Source: Adiantum capillus-veneris
Taxonomy: Eukaryota > Streptophyta > Polypodiopsida > Polypodiales > Pteridaceae
Direction: 5' to 3'
DNA length: 64,000 nucleotides
Assembly (NCBI GenBank): GCA_014529385.2
Contig: CM043971.1
Coordinates: 96,713,302-96,777,301, forward strand
Shown in pieces: positions 1 to 12,009 of this stretch (the first letter of the stretch is position 1; the number at the start of each line of letters is the position of its first letter). The translations under genes and the position numbers were made by a program. The notes under the pieces were generated by a model, which was given only the letters and a program-made list of their open reading frames with translations, did no database searches and had not been told where the DNA came from.

Positions 1-31
1 TCTCTCACACTACAAATCACACACATCTCTC

Positions 32-67
<36 letters not shown>

Positions 68-84
68 ATCTCTCTCTCTCTCAC

Positions 85-129
<45 letters not shown>

Positions 130-230
130 GGAGCAACATGAAGGCCGCCATATGGTACGTGGCCAGCACGCAGCCATTAATTTAAAAATTTGAGGCCCCT
201 ATAAGGTCTCTCCCTTCATTCTCGTCGGCT

Positions 231-284
<54 letters not shown>

Positions 285-293
285 CTCTCACCT

Positions 294-349
<56 letters not shown>

Positions 350-372
350 TGTGTTGTGTGTCTCTCTCTCTC
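1..372. repeat. (CT)n-rich microsatellite block with a (GT)n tract
   Basis: Compound low-complexity DNA: imperfect (CT)n at 1-124 and 230-331, a (GT)n run at about 332-360, then a short (CT)n and a C run to 372. About 100 bases of ordinary sequence separate the two CT tracts. Open frames through it encode only Ser-Leu or Arg-Glu repeats and are not genes. From here to about 800 I see nothing else that can be assigned. Confidence 0.95.
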
Positions 373-817
373 CCCCCCCCCTTGTTGGATTGTCGGATGC
401 ATATGAGAATGCCACGGGCACGTAGGGAGCGGAATTCCTCCCTCTATTAATTAGTATAGATAAAGTGGATGTGTGACACATGGTCACTTCTTTACTTTAG
501 AGTCCACATTCTATGACACACTTTCAGTCTCATTCTCTCACTTGAGCCTAGAGTAAATCCACTTATTAAAGAAAGGGTATCAAAGAAAGGACATCATGAC
601 CCGCACTTGTTTGGACATAGTTGGGGCCTAAAATTGAAGGCATTCTTAAAACTAGTAAAACTCCTCGCAGCCTTCGGCTGCAGGCCGCTGGGTTCTCTTA
701 AATGGAGCACAAAGGGTGCACCTCGCCAACCTTGAAAATATTTATTTCAAGCCATGATGGTCTGCAGGTTTGCAAGTCACTCTCTCCTCCCTCATACAAC
801 ACTGGACATAAACCTAT

Positions 818-1004
818 AATACTGGAAAATTTTAGTAGATGTTTAAATAATAATACCTCTAGAATCAGAGTCTAATTTGGCAAAATCTTTTAATGTTTTC
901 ATCCTCCTTATAGGGATTTTACAGGGTCAAAATTAGAAACCCACCACCTGAATGCTCAGCAAGACTGGGACTTGCAGGTTTTTATACATGATATTTATTT
1001 AAGG
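818..1004 (+). repeat. Dispersed repeat ending in (CT)n, copy 1
   Basis: This segment and 1518-1644 share a series of motifs in the same order: AATACTGGAAAATTT, TAGTAGAT, ATAATACCT, GAGTCTA, TTTGGCAAAA, and near the end AGGTTTTTATACA. Both run directly into (CT)n on the same strand. It has no coding potential. It could be the 3' end of an uncharacterised element whose tail is (CT)n, or sequence duplicated together with its microsatellite. Confidence 0.65.
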
Positions 1005-1102
1005 CCCTCTCTCTCTCTCTCCTCTCTCTCTCTCCTCTCTCTCTCTTCTCTCTCTTCTCTCTCTCTCTCCTCCCCTCCCCCCCCCCCCCCCCGCCCCCCC
1101 CC
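1005..1102. repeat. (CT)n followed by a poly-C run
   Basis: Imperfect CT repeat at 1005-1077, then an almost pure C tract with two interrupting G bases at 1078-1102. Tracts like this are prone to assembly and length error. Confidence 0.9.
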
Positions 1103-1390
1103 GCAAGCAGTGTTCGGGAAAGTGTGTCTCAATTCATCCTTGAGCCAGCTCAAAACTAAAGTAGCCAGCTAAGAGGACGAAAAAGCGAAAAACGTGTGCT
1201 TGAATGATAGCAAATTAGTGTAATTGCAAAAACCTCTCCCTCTCTTGCAAGCAGTGTTCGAAAAAAGTGTGTTTCAATTCATCCTTGAGCTGGTAGCCGG
1301 TTGAGAGAAGGGGAATAGCGAAAAAAGTTTGCTTAAAATAATAGAAAATTAGTGTAAATTGCAAAATTTCCGGTTTAATTTGATCAAACT
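1103..1390 (+). repeat. Diverged tandem duplication, 144-bp period
   Basis: GCAAGCAGTGTTCG starts at 1103 and again at 1247. Both copies continue with AAGTGTGT, TCAATTCATCCTTGAGC, a GTAGCC element and finally TTAGTGTAA. A related copy lies in reverse orientation at about 39795-39935, so this is a dispersed family rather than a local duplication only. No open frame is shared by the copies. Confidence 0.7.
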
Positions 1391-1456
1391 CCTCCTACAA
1401 TAATCCTAAGGGATTTATAGTTTCCGAAACACTGCCTGCAAGGCTACAATGTTGGA

Positions 1457-1458
<2 letters not shown>

Positions 1459-1514
<56 letters not shown>
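1459..1514. repeat. (CT)n microsatellite
   Basis: Uninterrupted TC dinucleotides over about 56 bases. Confidence 0.97.
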
Positions 1515-1516
<2 letters not shown>

Positions 1517-1517
1517 G

Positions 1518-1644
1518 ACAAATACTGGAAAATTTAGTAGATTTTTGAGATAATACCTTTAGACTCGGAGTCTAGAATTTGGCAAAAACCCTTGTATTTT
1601 TCCAAATTGGAGGTTTTTATACACAATATTTGTTTTGGACTGCA
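1518..1644 (+). repeat. Dispersed repeat ending in (CT)n, copy 2
   Basis: Second copy of the 818-1004 segment, shorter internally, again running straight into (CT)n at 1645. Confidence 0.65.
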
Positions 1645-1645
1645 A

Positions 1646-1725
<80 letters not shown>

Positions 1726-1819
1726 TGCACATACACACACACACCTGCACAAACACACATCTCCCTCTCTCTCTTTCTCTCTCTACCCTACTTACGCCCT
1801 CTTAGCCTTCCCTAGCTTT

Positions 1820-1865
<46 letters not shown>
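1645..1865. repeat. (CT)n/(CA)n compound microsatellite at the 5' junction of LINE 1
   Basis: (CT)n to 1706, (CA)n with interruptions to about 1760, a CT-rich transition, then pure (CT)n at 1822-1865. The last tract ends directly against the truncated 5' end of LINE 1, so it is one side of that element's target. Confidence 0.95.
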
Positions 1866-1870
<5 letters not shown>

Positions 1871-1924
1871 TTCCGAAGTGAACAGGTTCAACAAAATTGA
1901 TTCTCATCTCCTATTTTACATACA

Positions 1925-2875
1925 ATGTCTTCCGACACTCGCAAGGGTTCTTCTTCTTCAACAAGGTCCACAAACATTGTGGAAAATGATCCAAAATCTC
2001 CTAAGTATGGAGATAGCAACACAACCACCCAACCAACGACATCGGAAACCATGATCATGGCGTACTTGGTATCATTGCAAGAGACCGTAAACAAACAAGG
2101 CGAAGACTTACGAGAACTTGCAATGGAGAATGGCACACTAAGGGTACTTGTGGTTGAGAATGAGAATCTCAAGAGGACACTTGAGATGCAAACAACACGT
2201 TTGATGCAACTTGAAGAGGAAGTCAAGGAATGTAAACGCTCTCTTGTGGACTTGAATGCTTTGAAGGAGCGGATGAGCAAAGTAGAGCATGACCATGTAT
2301 TGATAGAGGAGAAATTTGACACTATGAGCCGGGATGTATGCGACATGAAAAATGTATGCACAAACAAGTCTTGGGCTGATGTATGTGGTAGCAATGTGGT
2401 TTCTAATTCCTCACTCATGCAAGCTATGGTTCAAACAAAGAATGTTGAGAATGTGGATGTGGAGGAGTTGAAGGAACGGGAGCGACGCTCCAAGAACATT
2501 GTTATTCGTGGAATTCCCGAAGAGAAGTTAGAGACACCTCCTTCTCTTGCCATTGTTATTGAAGATTTCTTCAAAACCCACTTTGGCATGTCCGGAGTTA
2601 TGGTCCATGGAGCACATAGAGTGGGGAAGCAAGGAGCTCCTCGCTCGGGAGAACGGCCAATTGTATGCACCATGCCGGATGAGACCAAGCGAAAGATTAT
2701 CCTTGATAATAGTTGGATCTATTTGAGGGATACGAAATGTTTTGTATGTGAAGATCGCACTATTAAGCAACAAAATATGCGTCGCAAGGCATATGAGGAA
2801 AAGAATAATAAAAACAAGGAGATCTCTCATGAAGAAAATGTGCCCAAGGAGGAGGCAAGTCTCTCAAGCAAATAG
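1925..2875 (+). CDS. LINE 1 ORF1 (coiled coil plus RRM-like nucleic-acid chaperone)
   Basis: 316 codons. By analogy with L1-type ORF1 proteins, it should bind element RNA and form ribonucleoprotein particles with ORF2. Residues 1-40 are Ser/Thr-rich and disordered. Residues about 50-120 form a leucine-rich heptad region, probably a coiled coil for oligomerisation. At about residue 190, KNIVIRGIPEE looks like the first strand of an RRM fold, and the basic C-terminal region is compatible with an L1 ORF1 C-terminal domain. No CCHC zinc knuckle is visible. The stop is UAG at 2873-2875, and ORF2 continues in the same frame with only two codons between them, so readthrough would give a fusion. The frame is intact. 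The ORF1 identification rests on position and motif shape rather than on a family match. Confidence 0.85.
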   Translation: MSSDTRKGSSSSTRSTNIVENDPKSPKYGDSNTTTQPTTSETMIMAYLVSLQETVNKQGEDLRELAMENGTLRVLVVENENLKRTLEMQTTRLMQLEEEVKECKRSLVDLNALKERMSKVEHDHVLIEEKFDTMSRDVCDMKNVCTNKSWADVCGSNVVSNSSLMQAMVQTKNVENVDVEELKERERRSKNIVIRGIPEEKLETPPSLAIVIEDFFKTHFGMSGVMVHGAHRVGKQGAPRSGERPIVCTMPDETKRKIILDNSWIYLRDTKCFVCEDRTIKQQNMRRKAYEEKNNKNKEISHEENVPKEEASLSSK

Positions 2876-2881
2876 GGATGC

Positions 2882-5800
2882 GTGACCTATGAGACCGAAT
2901 TACAATTGAAAATATGCTTTTGGAATTGTAATGGATACCCATGGAATGCGGGGGTTGGCATTGATGAACTAACAAGCAAAGCCGATGTTGTACTTCTTGT
3001 TGAAACTTGGGAGCATGATACACAAAGGATTAACGGCTTGGAGGATTACAATGTACATTCATTGATGTGGTCAAAGAATCTCAAGCAACGAAGAGGACAA
3101 GGAGGGTTAGCATGTATGGTTAAGAAAGGACTGGAAGATTTTGTATCAATTGTGAAAGATGACAAGTACAAACGTTATGTATGGCTGAAAATTATGACAC
3201 CAAAAAGAGCACCCATTTTTGTAGCCGGTTGCTACATTCCTCATCATGATTCTCCCTTTTATGCTTTCATGGATAGAGATCAACCATTTTCTGATTTGGA
3301 AGAGGACATTGCTTATTTCAAAGGTGAAGGTGATGTTATTGTATTTGGGGATATGAATGCTCGCACAAAAACATTGCAACATGATACTCAACAATTTGAT
3401 ATGCCATACATTTCAAGGGAGTTGGAGGAAGTTCACTTGTATGATCGTACTTCAATGGATGAGAAAGAGCCGGATCACTATGGAAAGTTACTTTTACACA
3501 TGTGTAATAGCACGGGTATGCTCATTTCCAATGGTGTATCTTTGTGGAGTGGAACCAATGGATTTACATGTAGAAGACATAATGGGGATAGTGTGATTGA
3601 CTATATGCTACTCTCTGAAGCCATCATGTATCACATAAAGAGTTTTATGTTTGGTCAATGGACCCCGCAATCCGACCATCGCACCTTATGTATTGACCTT
3701 TCATGTGGAGAAGCAACTAAGCATGATAATCTCAGCCAATGGAAAGAGAAGTTATCACTATGTATGGATTTCAAACGGGCACCAATGTACATTGAAATGG
3801 TTGAGCAAAAATTATGGATGACAAAGCTTCAATGTGATACACCATTGGAAACTAAATGGGAAGCTTTCAAGAAAGCTATTTGTTCTTGTGCGGAAGAATG
3901 CTTTGCCATAAAGCATCTCCATGGTATCCACAAAGATAGATCACGCAAAAGCTGGTTTGATAAAGAATGTCAAGATGCTCGAAAGTCCTTGATAAAGCTT
4001 GATGCAACTATGGACAAACACAACTATCAAAGTCATTTGCGTACATACAAGGCATTGATTCAAAAGAAGAGAAGAAGATGGGAAGTAAAGCAACAAGAAT
4101 TTCAAGTCCAAGAAAAGGCACATGCATGTGGAATATTTTGGAGAAACTTGAGAGGCAAGCGGGTTGAGAATTTTGGTAACTTGAGTCTAGTGGATATGTA
4201 TACACATTGTAGGCAATTATATGAGCAAGAAAATACTGAAAAAATGTCATTTTATGGTTCACTCCCATGTATGCCGTCTTTTTTTACTATTGAGGATGTA
4301 TGCGGTGGGCTTGAAAAGTTGGCCACTCGCAAAGCGGGAGATCTTCAAGGTATCAAGCCGGAGATGATCAAATGGACGGGAGATTTTACCCATGAGTGGA
4401 TGTGTGATATGTTCAACCTTGCACTTCAACATGGTATGCCTTATGATTGGGGTACTAATTGGGTTAAGCCTTTGCATAAAGGAGGGGATGTAAAGAATGT
4501 AAGCAACTACCAGACTATAATGATTGGGTCTCTTATGGCAAAGTTGTTTGGGTGCATAATGGAGATGAAATTGAGTGATTGGGCTGAAGAGAATGACAAG
4601 CGTGCAAAGGGACAAGCGGGTTTTCGTCGATGCCATAGCACCATTGATCATCTTGTCACTCTTCGTGTTCTCATGGAGGAAAGTCGGTTGAAAGGCAAGC
4701 GATTGTATTGTTGTTTTGTGGACTTTAAGAAAGCCTTTGATATAATTCCACGTAACAATTTGTGGAGAAGGATGGAAGAATTCCAAGTGCCAAGTGAGTT
4801 TATGCTTGCGGTTTCTCGAATCTATGAGAAGGTGATTTGTCAATTGCGCATGGGAAGAGAAATTTCAGAAATTTTTGTAAGCACTATTGGGGTTAAACAA
4901 GGATGTCCATTGTCACCAACTCTCTTTGGTCTATGCATCGATCAATTAGAACAAATGGTACTTGACTTTATGCAAGAAGAAGGCATTGAAGAGGTCACTA
5001 TTTGCAATGCGGTAATCATGCTTTTGTTGTATGCGGATGATGTAGTGCTTCTAGCACACACTTTAGAAGATGCACAAAAGCTTATGGTTGTCCTTGAGAA
5101 CTTTTGCTTGCATAGTGGGCTGATTGTAAATGAATCCAAAACAAAGGTTATGCTTGTGAAAACCAACCATAAGGAGAAGCCATGCATTATGTACAACAAC
5201 GAGACACTTGAAGTTGTTGAGAGCTTTAAGTACCTTGGCCTTGAGGTTCCATCCAATCACAAGTGGCATGAATGTGCTATGCGTCGTTTGGAAGCGGGAA
5301 AGAGAGCATATTATGCATTTGAGAACATGTGTAATGCGGGAAACATCAAGTGTTGGGCTCTCAAGAAGTATCTTTTGATGCATTGGTGACACCGGTTCTT
5401 CTTTATGGAGTTGAAGTGTGGGGCGGGAGTATCTCAAAGTCTACTTGGAAAGAGTTTGAGAATGTCCAAAAGCGTTTTCTTACAAACTTTCTCCAAGTTA
5501 AGACACAAACACCATATATGCTCTTACTTCTTGAGTCGGGATCTCTTCCAATTGAGGTTATGGGCATGGAAAGGGTTGTGGAGTACATGATAAAGATGCG
5601 TCAAAACCCCTCACATCGACTTCCTACAATTGCATGGGAAGCAAGCAAAAAAGTTCAAAAGACGCATAAAAGTAAGATCTTGAGCACGCGATGGATGCAA
5701 GACATAAAGAAGTGGTTTGGGAGATGGGATGCATTACACTTGCTACATGATGCTTCAATTGACTCTCAAGTGAATGAAGCTTTTCTACAACGCCAATGTA

Positions 5801-6273
5801 TTACAGCTTGGGAGAAATCCGGTGGGTCACGCTTCATACATTACACCACCTATATTGCCCCCAACTACAAAACCATGTTCTTCGCTGAGAGAGGAAACCG
5901 TACTCACACTTACATGCTTGAGCCTATTCCCTTGTCCGCGATACGCACTATCGCAGCAATTCGGCTTAGCTCCCATTTCCTTCGATGCGAGATAGGGCGT
6001 TGGGGCAATGGAGAAGAGTCAAATCGATTGTGCACATTATGCTCACTGCAAGTTCGAGAGTTTGAGTACCACACACTACTAGAGTGCTCAGCTTTTGATC
6101 ACATCCGAACTTGCTTCTCTCACATTTTCAGCCATAACTTAGACCTACACACTTTCCTCTCCCAGCCAAAATGTGGGCTCTCCATTGCGACTCTCATCAC
6201 TACAATTTTGGAGCATCGAGAGTCACTCATCAGCCATACACATACTACATCACATGTAACTTTGGTCCCATAG
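2882..6273 (+). pseudogene. LINE 1 ORF2: AP endonuclease-reverse transcriptase, frameshifted
   Basis: This would be the replication enzyme for target-primed reverse transcription. The endonuclease domain shows WNCNG (residue ~14), VETW (~40), FGDMNAR (~156) and SDHR (~263). The RT shows KPLHKGGD, GQAGFRRCHST, FVDFKKAFD, KQGCPLSPTLFG and the catalytic YADD (~717). The last part carries a C-x2-C-x9-H-x4-C motif typical of LINE C termini. The first frame ends at 5389. LINE 2 has one more T in a T run near 5375, so this copy has a 1-base deletion, and the remaining protein is read in another frame from about 5377 to 6273. No ATG stands at the head of the frame: the first codon where LINE 3 has ATG is GTG here (2882). 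Otherwise the domains are complete. A homopolymer sequencing error is a possible alternative to real inactivation. Confidence 0.9.
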
Positions 6274-6286
6274 GTCATATTTGACC
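6273..6286 (+). other. LINE 1 conserved 3'-terminal hairpin
   Basis: GGTCA-TATT-TGACC, a 5-bp stem with a 4-base loop, about 20 bases before the element end. The same hairpin is at the same place in LINE 2 and LINE 3. In many LINEs the RT recognises a 3' RNA stem-loop; that role is inferred here. Confidence 0.6.
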
Positions 6287-6305
6287 TCCGAGGACGATAA
6301 TAAAA

Positions 6306-7420
<1,115 letters not shown>

Positions 7421-7646
7421 GCAGCCGTTTTTTGACCTAGTAGACAGCAGTCCACTCTTTTTATCATAACTTCTTCATCCGAACTCCGATTTGGGTGATC
7501 TATAGCCTCAATCGAAGAGCACGAAGTCCTCTACGCATTGATGTAAAATACATAAATTTTCAGAGTTATGGAAGGCGTTTCTGTAGCAGCATTTCCGAAG
7601 TGAACAGGTTCAACAAAATTGATTCTCATCTCCTATTTTACATACA

Positions 7647-8597
7647 ATGTCTTCCGGCACTCGCAAGGGTTCTTCTTCTTCAACAAGGTCCACAACCATT
7701 GTGGAAAATGATCCAAAATCTCCTAAGTGTGGAGATAGCAACACAACCATCCAACCAACGACATCGAAAACCATGATCATGGCGTACTTGGTATCATTGC
7801 AAGAGACCGTAAACAAACAAGGCGAAGACTTACGAGCACTTGCAATGGAGAATGGCACACTAAGGGTACTTGTGGTTGAGAATGAGAATCTCAAGAGGAC
7901 ACTTGAGATGCAAACAACACGTTTGATGCAACTTGAAGAAGAAGTCAAGGAATGTAAACGCTCTCTTGTGGACTTGAATGCTTTGAAGGAGCGGATGAGC
8001 AAAGTAGAGCATGACCATGTATTGAAAGAGGAGAAATTTGACACTATGAGCCGGGATGTATGCGACATGAAAAATGTATGCACAAACAAGTCTTGGGCTG
8101 ATGTATGTGGTAGCAATGTGGTTTCTAATTCCTCACTCATGCAAGCTATGGTTCAAACAAAGAATGTTGAGAATGTGGATGTGGAGGAGTTGAAGGAACG
8201 GGAGCGACGCTCCAAGAACATTGTTATTCGTGGAATTCCCGAAGAGAAGTTAGAGACACCTCCTTCACTTGCCATTGTTATTGAAGATTTCTTCAAAACC
8301 CACTTTGGCATGTCCGGAGTTATGGTCTATGGAGCACATAGAGTGGGGAAGCAAGGAGCTCCTCGCTCGGGAGAACGGCCAATCGTATGCACCATGCCGG
8401 ATGAGACCAAGCGAAAGATTATCCTTGATAATAGTTGGATCTATTTGAGGGATACAAAATATTTTGTATGTGAAGATCGCACTATTAAGCAACAAAATAT
8501 GCGTCGCAAGGCATATGAGGAAAAGAATAATAAAAACAAGGAGATCTCTCATGAAGAAAATGTGCCCAAGGAGGAGGCAAGTCTCTCAAGCAAATAG
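7647..8597 (+). CDS. LINE 2 ORF1 (coiled coil plus RRM-like protein)
   Basis: 316 codons, differing from LINE 1 ORF1 by scattered substitutions (for example near residues 4, 18, 26 and 124) and by no indel. Layout is the same: Ser/Thr-rich N terminus, leucine heptads at about 50-120, KNIVIRGIPEE near 190, basic C terminus. It ends in UAG (8595-8597), with the ORF2 frame directly continuing. Preservation of length and frame in two separate copies supports a real protein. Confidence 0.87.
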   Translation: MSSGTRKGSSSSTRSTTIVENDPKSPKCGDSNTTIQPTTSKTMIMAYLVSLQETVNKQGEDLRALAMENGTLRVLVVENENLKRTLEMQTTRLMQLEEEVKECKRSLVDLNALKERMSKVEHDHVLKEEKFDTMSRDVCDMKNVCTNKSWADVCGSNVVSNSSLMQAMVQTKNVENVDVEELKERERRSKNIVIRGIPEEKLETPPSLAIVIEDFFKTHFGMSGVMVYGAHRVGKQGAPRSGERPIVCTMPDETKRKIILDNSWIYLRDTKYFVCEDRTIKQQNMRRKAYEEKNNKNKEISHEENVPKEEASLSSK

Positions 8598-8603
8598 GGA
8601 TGC

Positions 8604-11600
8604 GTGACCTATGAGACCGAGTTACAATTGAAAATATGCTTTTGGAATTGTAATGGATACCCATGGAATGCGGGGGTTGGCATTGATGAACTAACAAGCA
8701 AAGCCGATGTTGTACTTCTTGTTGAAACTTGGGAGCATGATACACAAAGGATTAACGGCTTGGAGGATTACAATGTACATTCATTGATGTGGTCAAAGAA
8801 TCTCAAGCAACGAAGAGGACAAGGAGGGTTAGCATGTATGGTTAAGAAAGGACTGGAAGATTTTGTATCAATTGTGAAAGATGACAAGTACAAACGTTAT
8901 GTATGGCTGAAAATTATGACACCAAAAAGAGCACCCATTTTTGTAGCCGGTTGCTACATTCCTCATCATGATTCTCCCTTTTATGCTTGCATGGATAGAG
9001 ATCAACCATTTTCTGATTTGGAAGAGGACATTGCTTATTTCAAAGGTGAAGGTGATGTTATTGTATTTGGGGATATGAATGCTCGCACAAAAACATTGCA
9101 ACATGATACTCAACAATTTGATATGCCATACATTTCAAGGGAGTTGGAGGAAGTTCACTTGTATGATCGTACTTCAATGGATGAGAAAGAGCCGGATCAC
9201 TATGGAAAGTTACTTTTACACATGTGTAATAGCACGGGTATGCTCATTGCCAATGGTGTATCTTTGTGGAGTGGAACCAATGGATTTACATGTAGAAGAC
9301 ATAATGGGGATAGTGTGATTGACTATATGCTACTCTCTGAAGCCATCATGTATCACATAAAGAGTTTTATGTTTGGTCAATGGACCCCGCAATCCGACCA
9401 TCGCACCTTATGTATTGACCTTTCATATGGAGAAGCAACTAAGCATGATAATCTCAGCCAAAGGAAAGAGAAGTTATCACTATGTATGGATTTCAAACGG
9501 GCACCAATGTACATTGAAATGGTTGAGCAAAAATTATGGATGACAAAGCTTCAATGTGATGCACCATTGGAAACTAAATGGGAAGCTTTCAAGAAAGCTA
9601 TTTGTTCTTGTGCGGAAGACTGCTTTTCCATAAAGCATCTCCATGGTATCAACAAAGATAGATCACGCAAAAGGTGGTTTGATAAAGAATGTCAAGATGC
9701 TCGAAAGTCCTTGATAAATCTTGATGCAACTATGGACAAAGACAACTATCAAAGTCATTTGCATACATACAAGGCATTGATTCAAAAGAACAGAAGAAGA
9801 TGGGAAGTAAAGCAACAAGAATTTCAAGTCCAAGAAAAGGCACATGCATGTGGAATATTTTGGAGAAACTTGAGAGGCAAGCGGGTTAAGAATTTTGGTA
9901 ACTTGAGTCTAGTGGATATGTACACACATTGTAGGCAATTATATGAGCAAGAAAATACTGAAAAAATGTCATTTTATGGTTCACTCCCATGTATGCCGTC
10001 TTTTTTTACTATTGAGGATGTATGCGGTGGGCTTGAAAAGTTGGCCACTCGCAAAGCGGGAGATCTTCAAGGTATCAGGCCGGAGATGATCAAATGGACG
10101 GGAGATTTTACCCATGAGTGGATGTGTGATATGTTCAACCTTGCACTTCAACATGGTATGCCTTATGATTGGAGTACTAATTGGGTTAAGCCTTTGCATA
10201 AAGGAGGGGATGTAAAGAATGTAAGCAACTACCGGACTATAATGATTGGGTCTCTTATGGCAAAGTTGTTTGGGTGCATAATGGAGATGAAATTGAGTGA
10301 TTGGGCTGAAGAGAATGACAAGCGTGCAAAGGGACAAGCGGGTTTTCGTCGATGCCATAGCACCATTGATCATCTTGTCACTCTTCGTGTTCTCATGGAG
10401 GAAAGTCGATTGAAAGGCAAGCGATTGTATTGTTATTTTGTGGACTTTAAGAAAGCCTTTGATATGATTCCACGTAACAATTTGTGGAGAAGGATGGAAG
10501 AGCTCCAAGTGCCAAGTGAGTTTATGCTTGCGGTTTCTCGAATCTATGAGAAGGTGATTTGTCAATTGCGCATGGGAAGAGAAATTTCAGAAATTTTTGT
10601 AAGCACTATTGGGGTTAAACAAGGATGTCCATTGTCACCAACTCTCTTTGGTCTATGCATCGATCAATTGGAACAAATGGTACTTGACTTTATGCAAGAA
10701 GAAGGCATTGAAGAGGTCACTATTTGCAATGCGGTAATCATGCTATTGTTGTATGCGGATGATGTAGTGCTTCTAGCACACACTTTAGAAGATGCACAAA
10801 AGCTTATGGTTGTCCTTGAGAACTTTTGCTTGCATAGTGGGCTGATTGTAAATGAATCCAAAACAAAGGTTATACTTGTGAAAACCAACCATAAGGAGAA
10901 GCCACGCATTGTGTACAACAACGAGACACTTGAAGTTGTTAAGAGCTTTAAGTACCTTGGCCTTGAGGTTCCATCCAATCACAAGTGGCATGAATGTGCT
11001 ATGCGTCGTTTGGAAGCGGGAAAGAGAGCATATTATGCATTTGAGAACATGTGTAATGCGGGAAACATCAAGTGTTGGGTTCTCAAGAAGTATCTTTTTG
11101 ATGCATTGGTGACATCGGTTCTTCTTTATGGAGTTGAAGTGTGGGGCGGGAGCATCTCAAAGTCTACTTGGAAAGAGTTTGAGAATGTCCAAAAGCGTTT
11201 TCTTACAAACTTTCTCCAAGTTAAGACACAAACACCATATATGATCCTACTTCTTGAGTCGGGATCTCTTCCAATTTAGGTTATGGGCATGGAAAGGGTT
11301 GTGGAGTACATGATAAAGATGCGTCAAAACCCCTCACATCAACTTCCTACAATTGCATGGGAAGCAAGCAAAAAAGTTCAAAAGACGCATAAAAGCAAGA
11401 TCTTGAGCACGGGATGGATGCAAGACATAAAGAAGTGGTTTGGGAGATGGGATGCATTACACTTGCTACATGATGCTTCAATTGACTCTCAAGTGAATGA
11501 AGCTTTTCTACAACGCCAATGTATTACGGCTTGGGAGAAATCCGGTGGGTCACGCTTCATACATTACACCACCTATATTGCCCCCAACTACAAAACCATG

Positions 11601-11996
11601 TTCTTCGCTGAGAGAGGAAACCGTACTCACACTTACATGCTTGAGCCTATTCCCTTGTCCGCGATACGCACTATCGCAGCAATTCGGCTTAGCTCCCATT
11701 TCCTTCGATGCGAGATAGGGCGTTGGGGCAATGGAGAAGAGTCAAATCGATTGTGCACATTATGCTCACTGCAAGTTCGAGAGTCTGAGTACCACACACT
11801 ACTAGAGTGCTCAGCTTTTGATCACATCCGAACTTGCTTCTCTCACATTTTCAGCCATAACTTAGACCTACACACTTTCCTCTCCCAGCCAAAGTGTGGG
11901 CTCTCCATTGCAACTCTCATCACTACAATTTTGGAGCATCGAGAGTCACTCATCAGCCATACACATACTACATCACATGTAACTTTGGTCCCATAG
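8604..11996 (+). pseudogene. LINE 2 ORF2: AP endonuclease-reverse transcriptase, one nonsense codon
   Basis: Same domain order as LINE 1 ORF2: endonuclease with WNCNG, VETW, FGDMNAR and SDHR; RT with FVDFKKAFD, KQGCPLSP and YADD (~717); C-x2-C-x9-H-x4-C at the C terminus. The frame is open from 8604 to 11279, where TAG replaces the GAG found in LINE 1, and is then open again to 11996. It lacks the LINE 1 frameshift, so the two copies were broken independently. The truncated 891-residue protein would keep endonuclease and RT but lose the C-terminal zinc-finger region. The first codon is GTG, as in LINE 1. Confidence 0.9.
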
Positions 11997-12009
11997 GTCA
12001 TATTTGACC
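11996..12009 (+). other. LINE 2 conserved 3'-terminal hairpin
   Basis: GGTCA-TATT-TGACC, identical to the LINE 1 hairpin and at the same distance from the element end. Confidence 0.6.

Larger units (their letters stand above)
1868..6305 (+). mobile_element. LINE 1: 5'-truncated non-LTR retrotransposon, family A
   Basis: A non-LTR retrotransposon with ORF1, ORF2 (AP endonuclease, reverse transcriptase, C-terminal zinc-finger-like motif) and a short 3' UTR. Homology with LINE 2 begins at CATTTCCGAAG (1868 here, 7590 there), so LINE 1 lacks the first 172 bases of the LINE 2 leader and abuts (CT)n instead. The 3' end is ATAATAAAAT followed by three CTAT units and about 110 bases of (CT)n, not poly(A). 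There is no recognisable target duplication because both flanks are the same microsatellite. One missing T breaks ORF2. Confidence 0.93.

Noticed and set aside
182-487. Open frames of 65-200 codons in the CT/GA tracts (for example 182-487, 6608-6868 and 6646-7239)
   Set aside because: They encode only Ser-Leu, Arg-Glu or Thr-His dipeptide repeats from microsatellites.
1888-2418. Antisense frames of 176 codons over LINE ORF1 (1888-2418 and 7610-8140) and 194 codons over ORF2 (4259-4843 and 9981-10565)
   Set aside because: Shadows of the sense ORFs. They occur in both LINE copies only because the copies are near-identical, and they have no motifs of their own.
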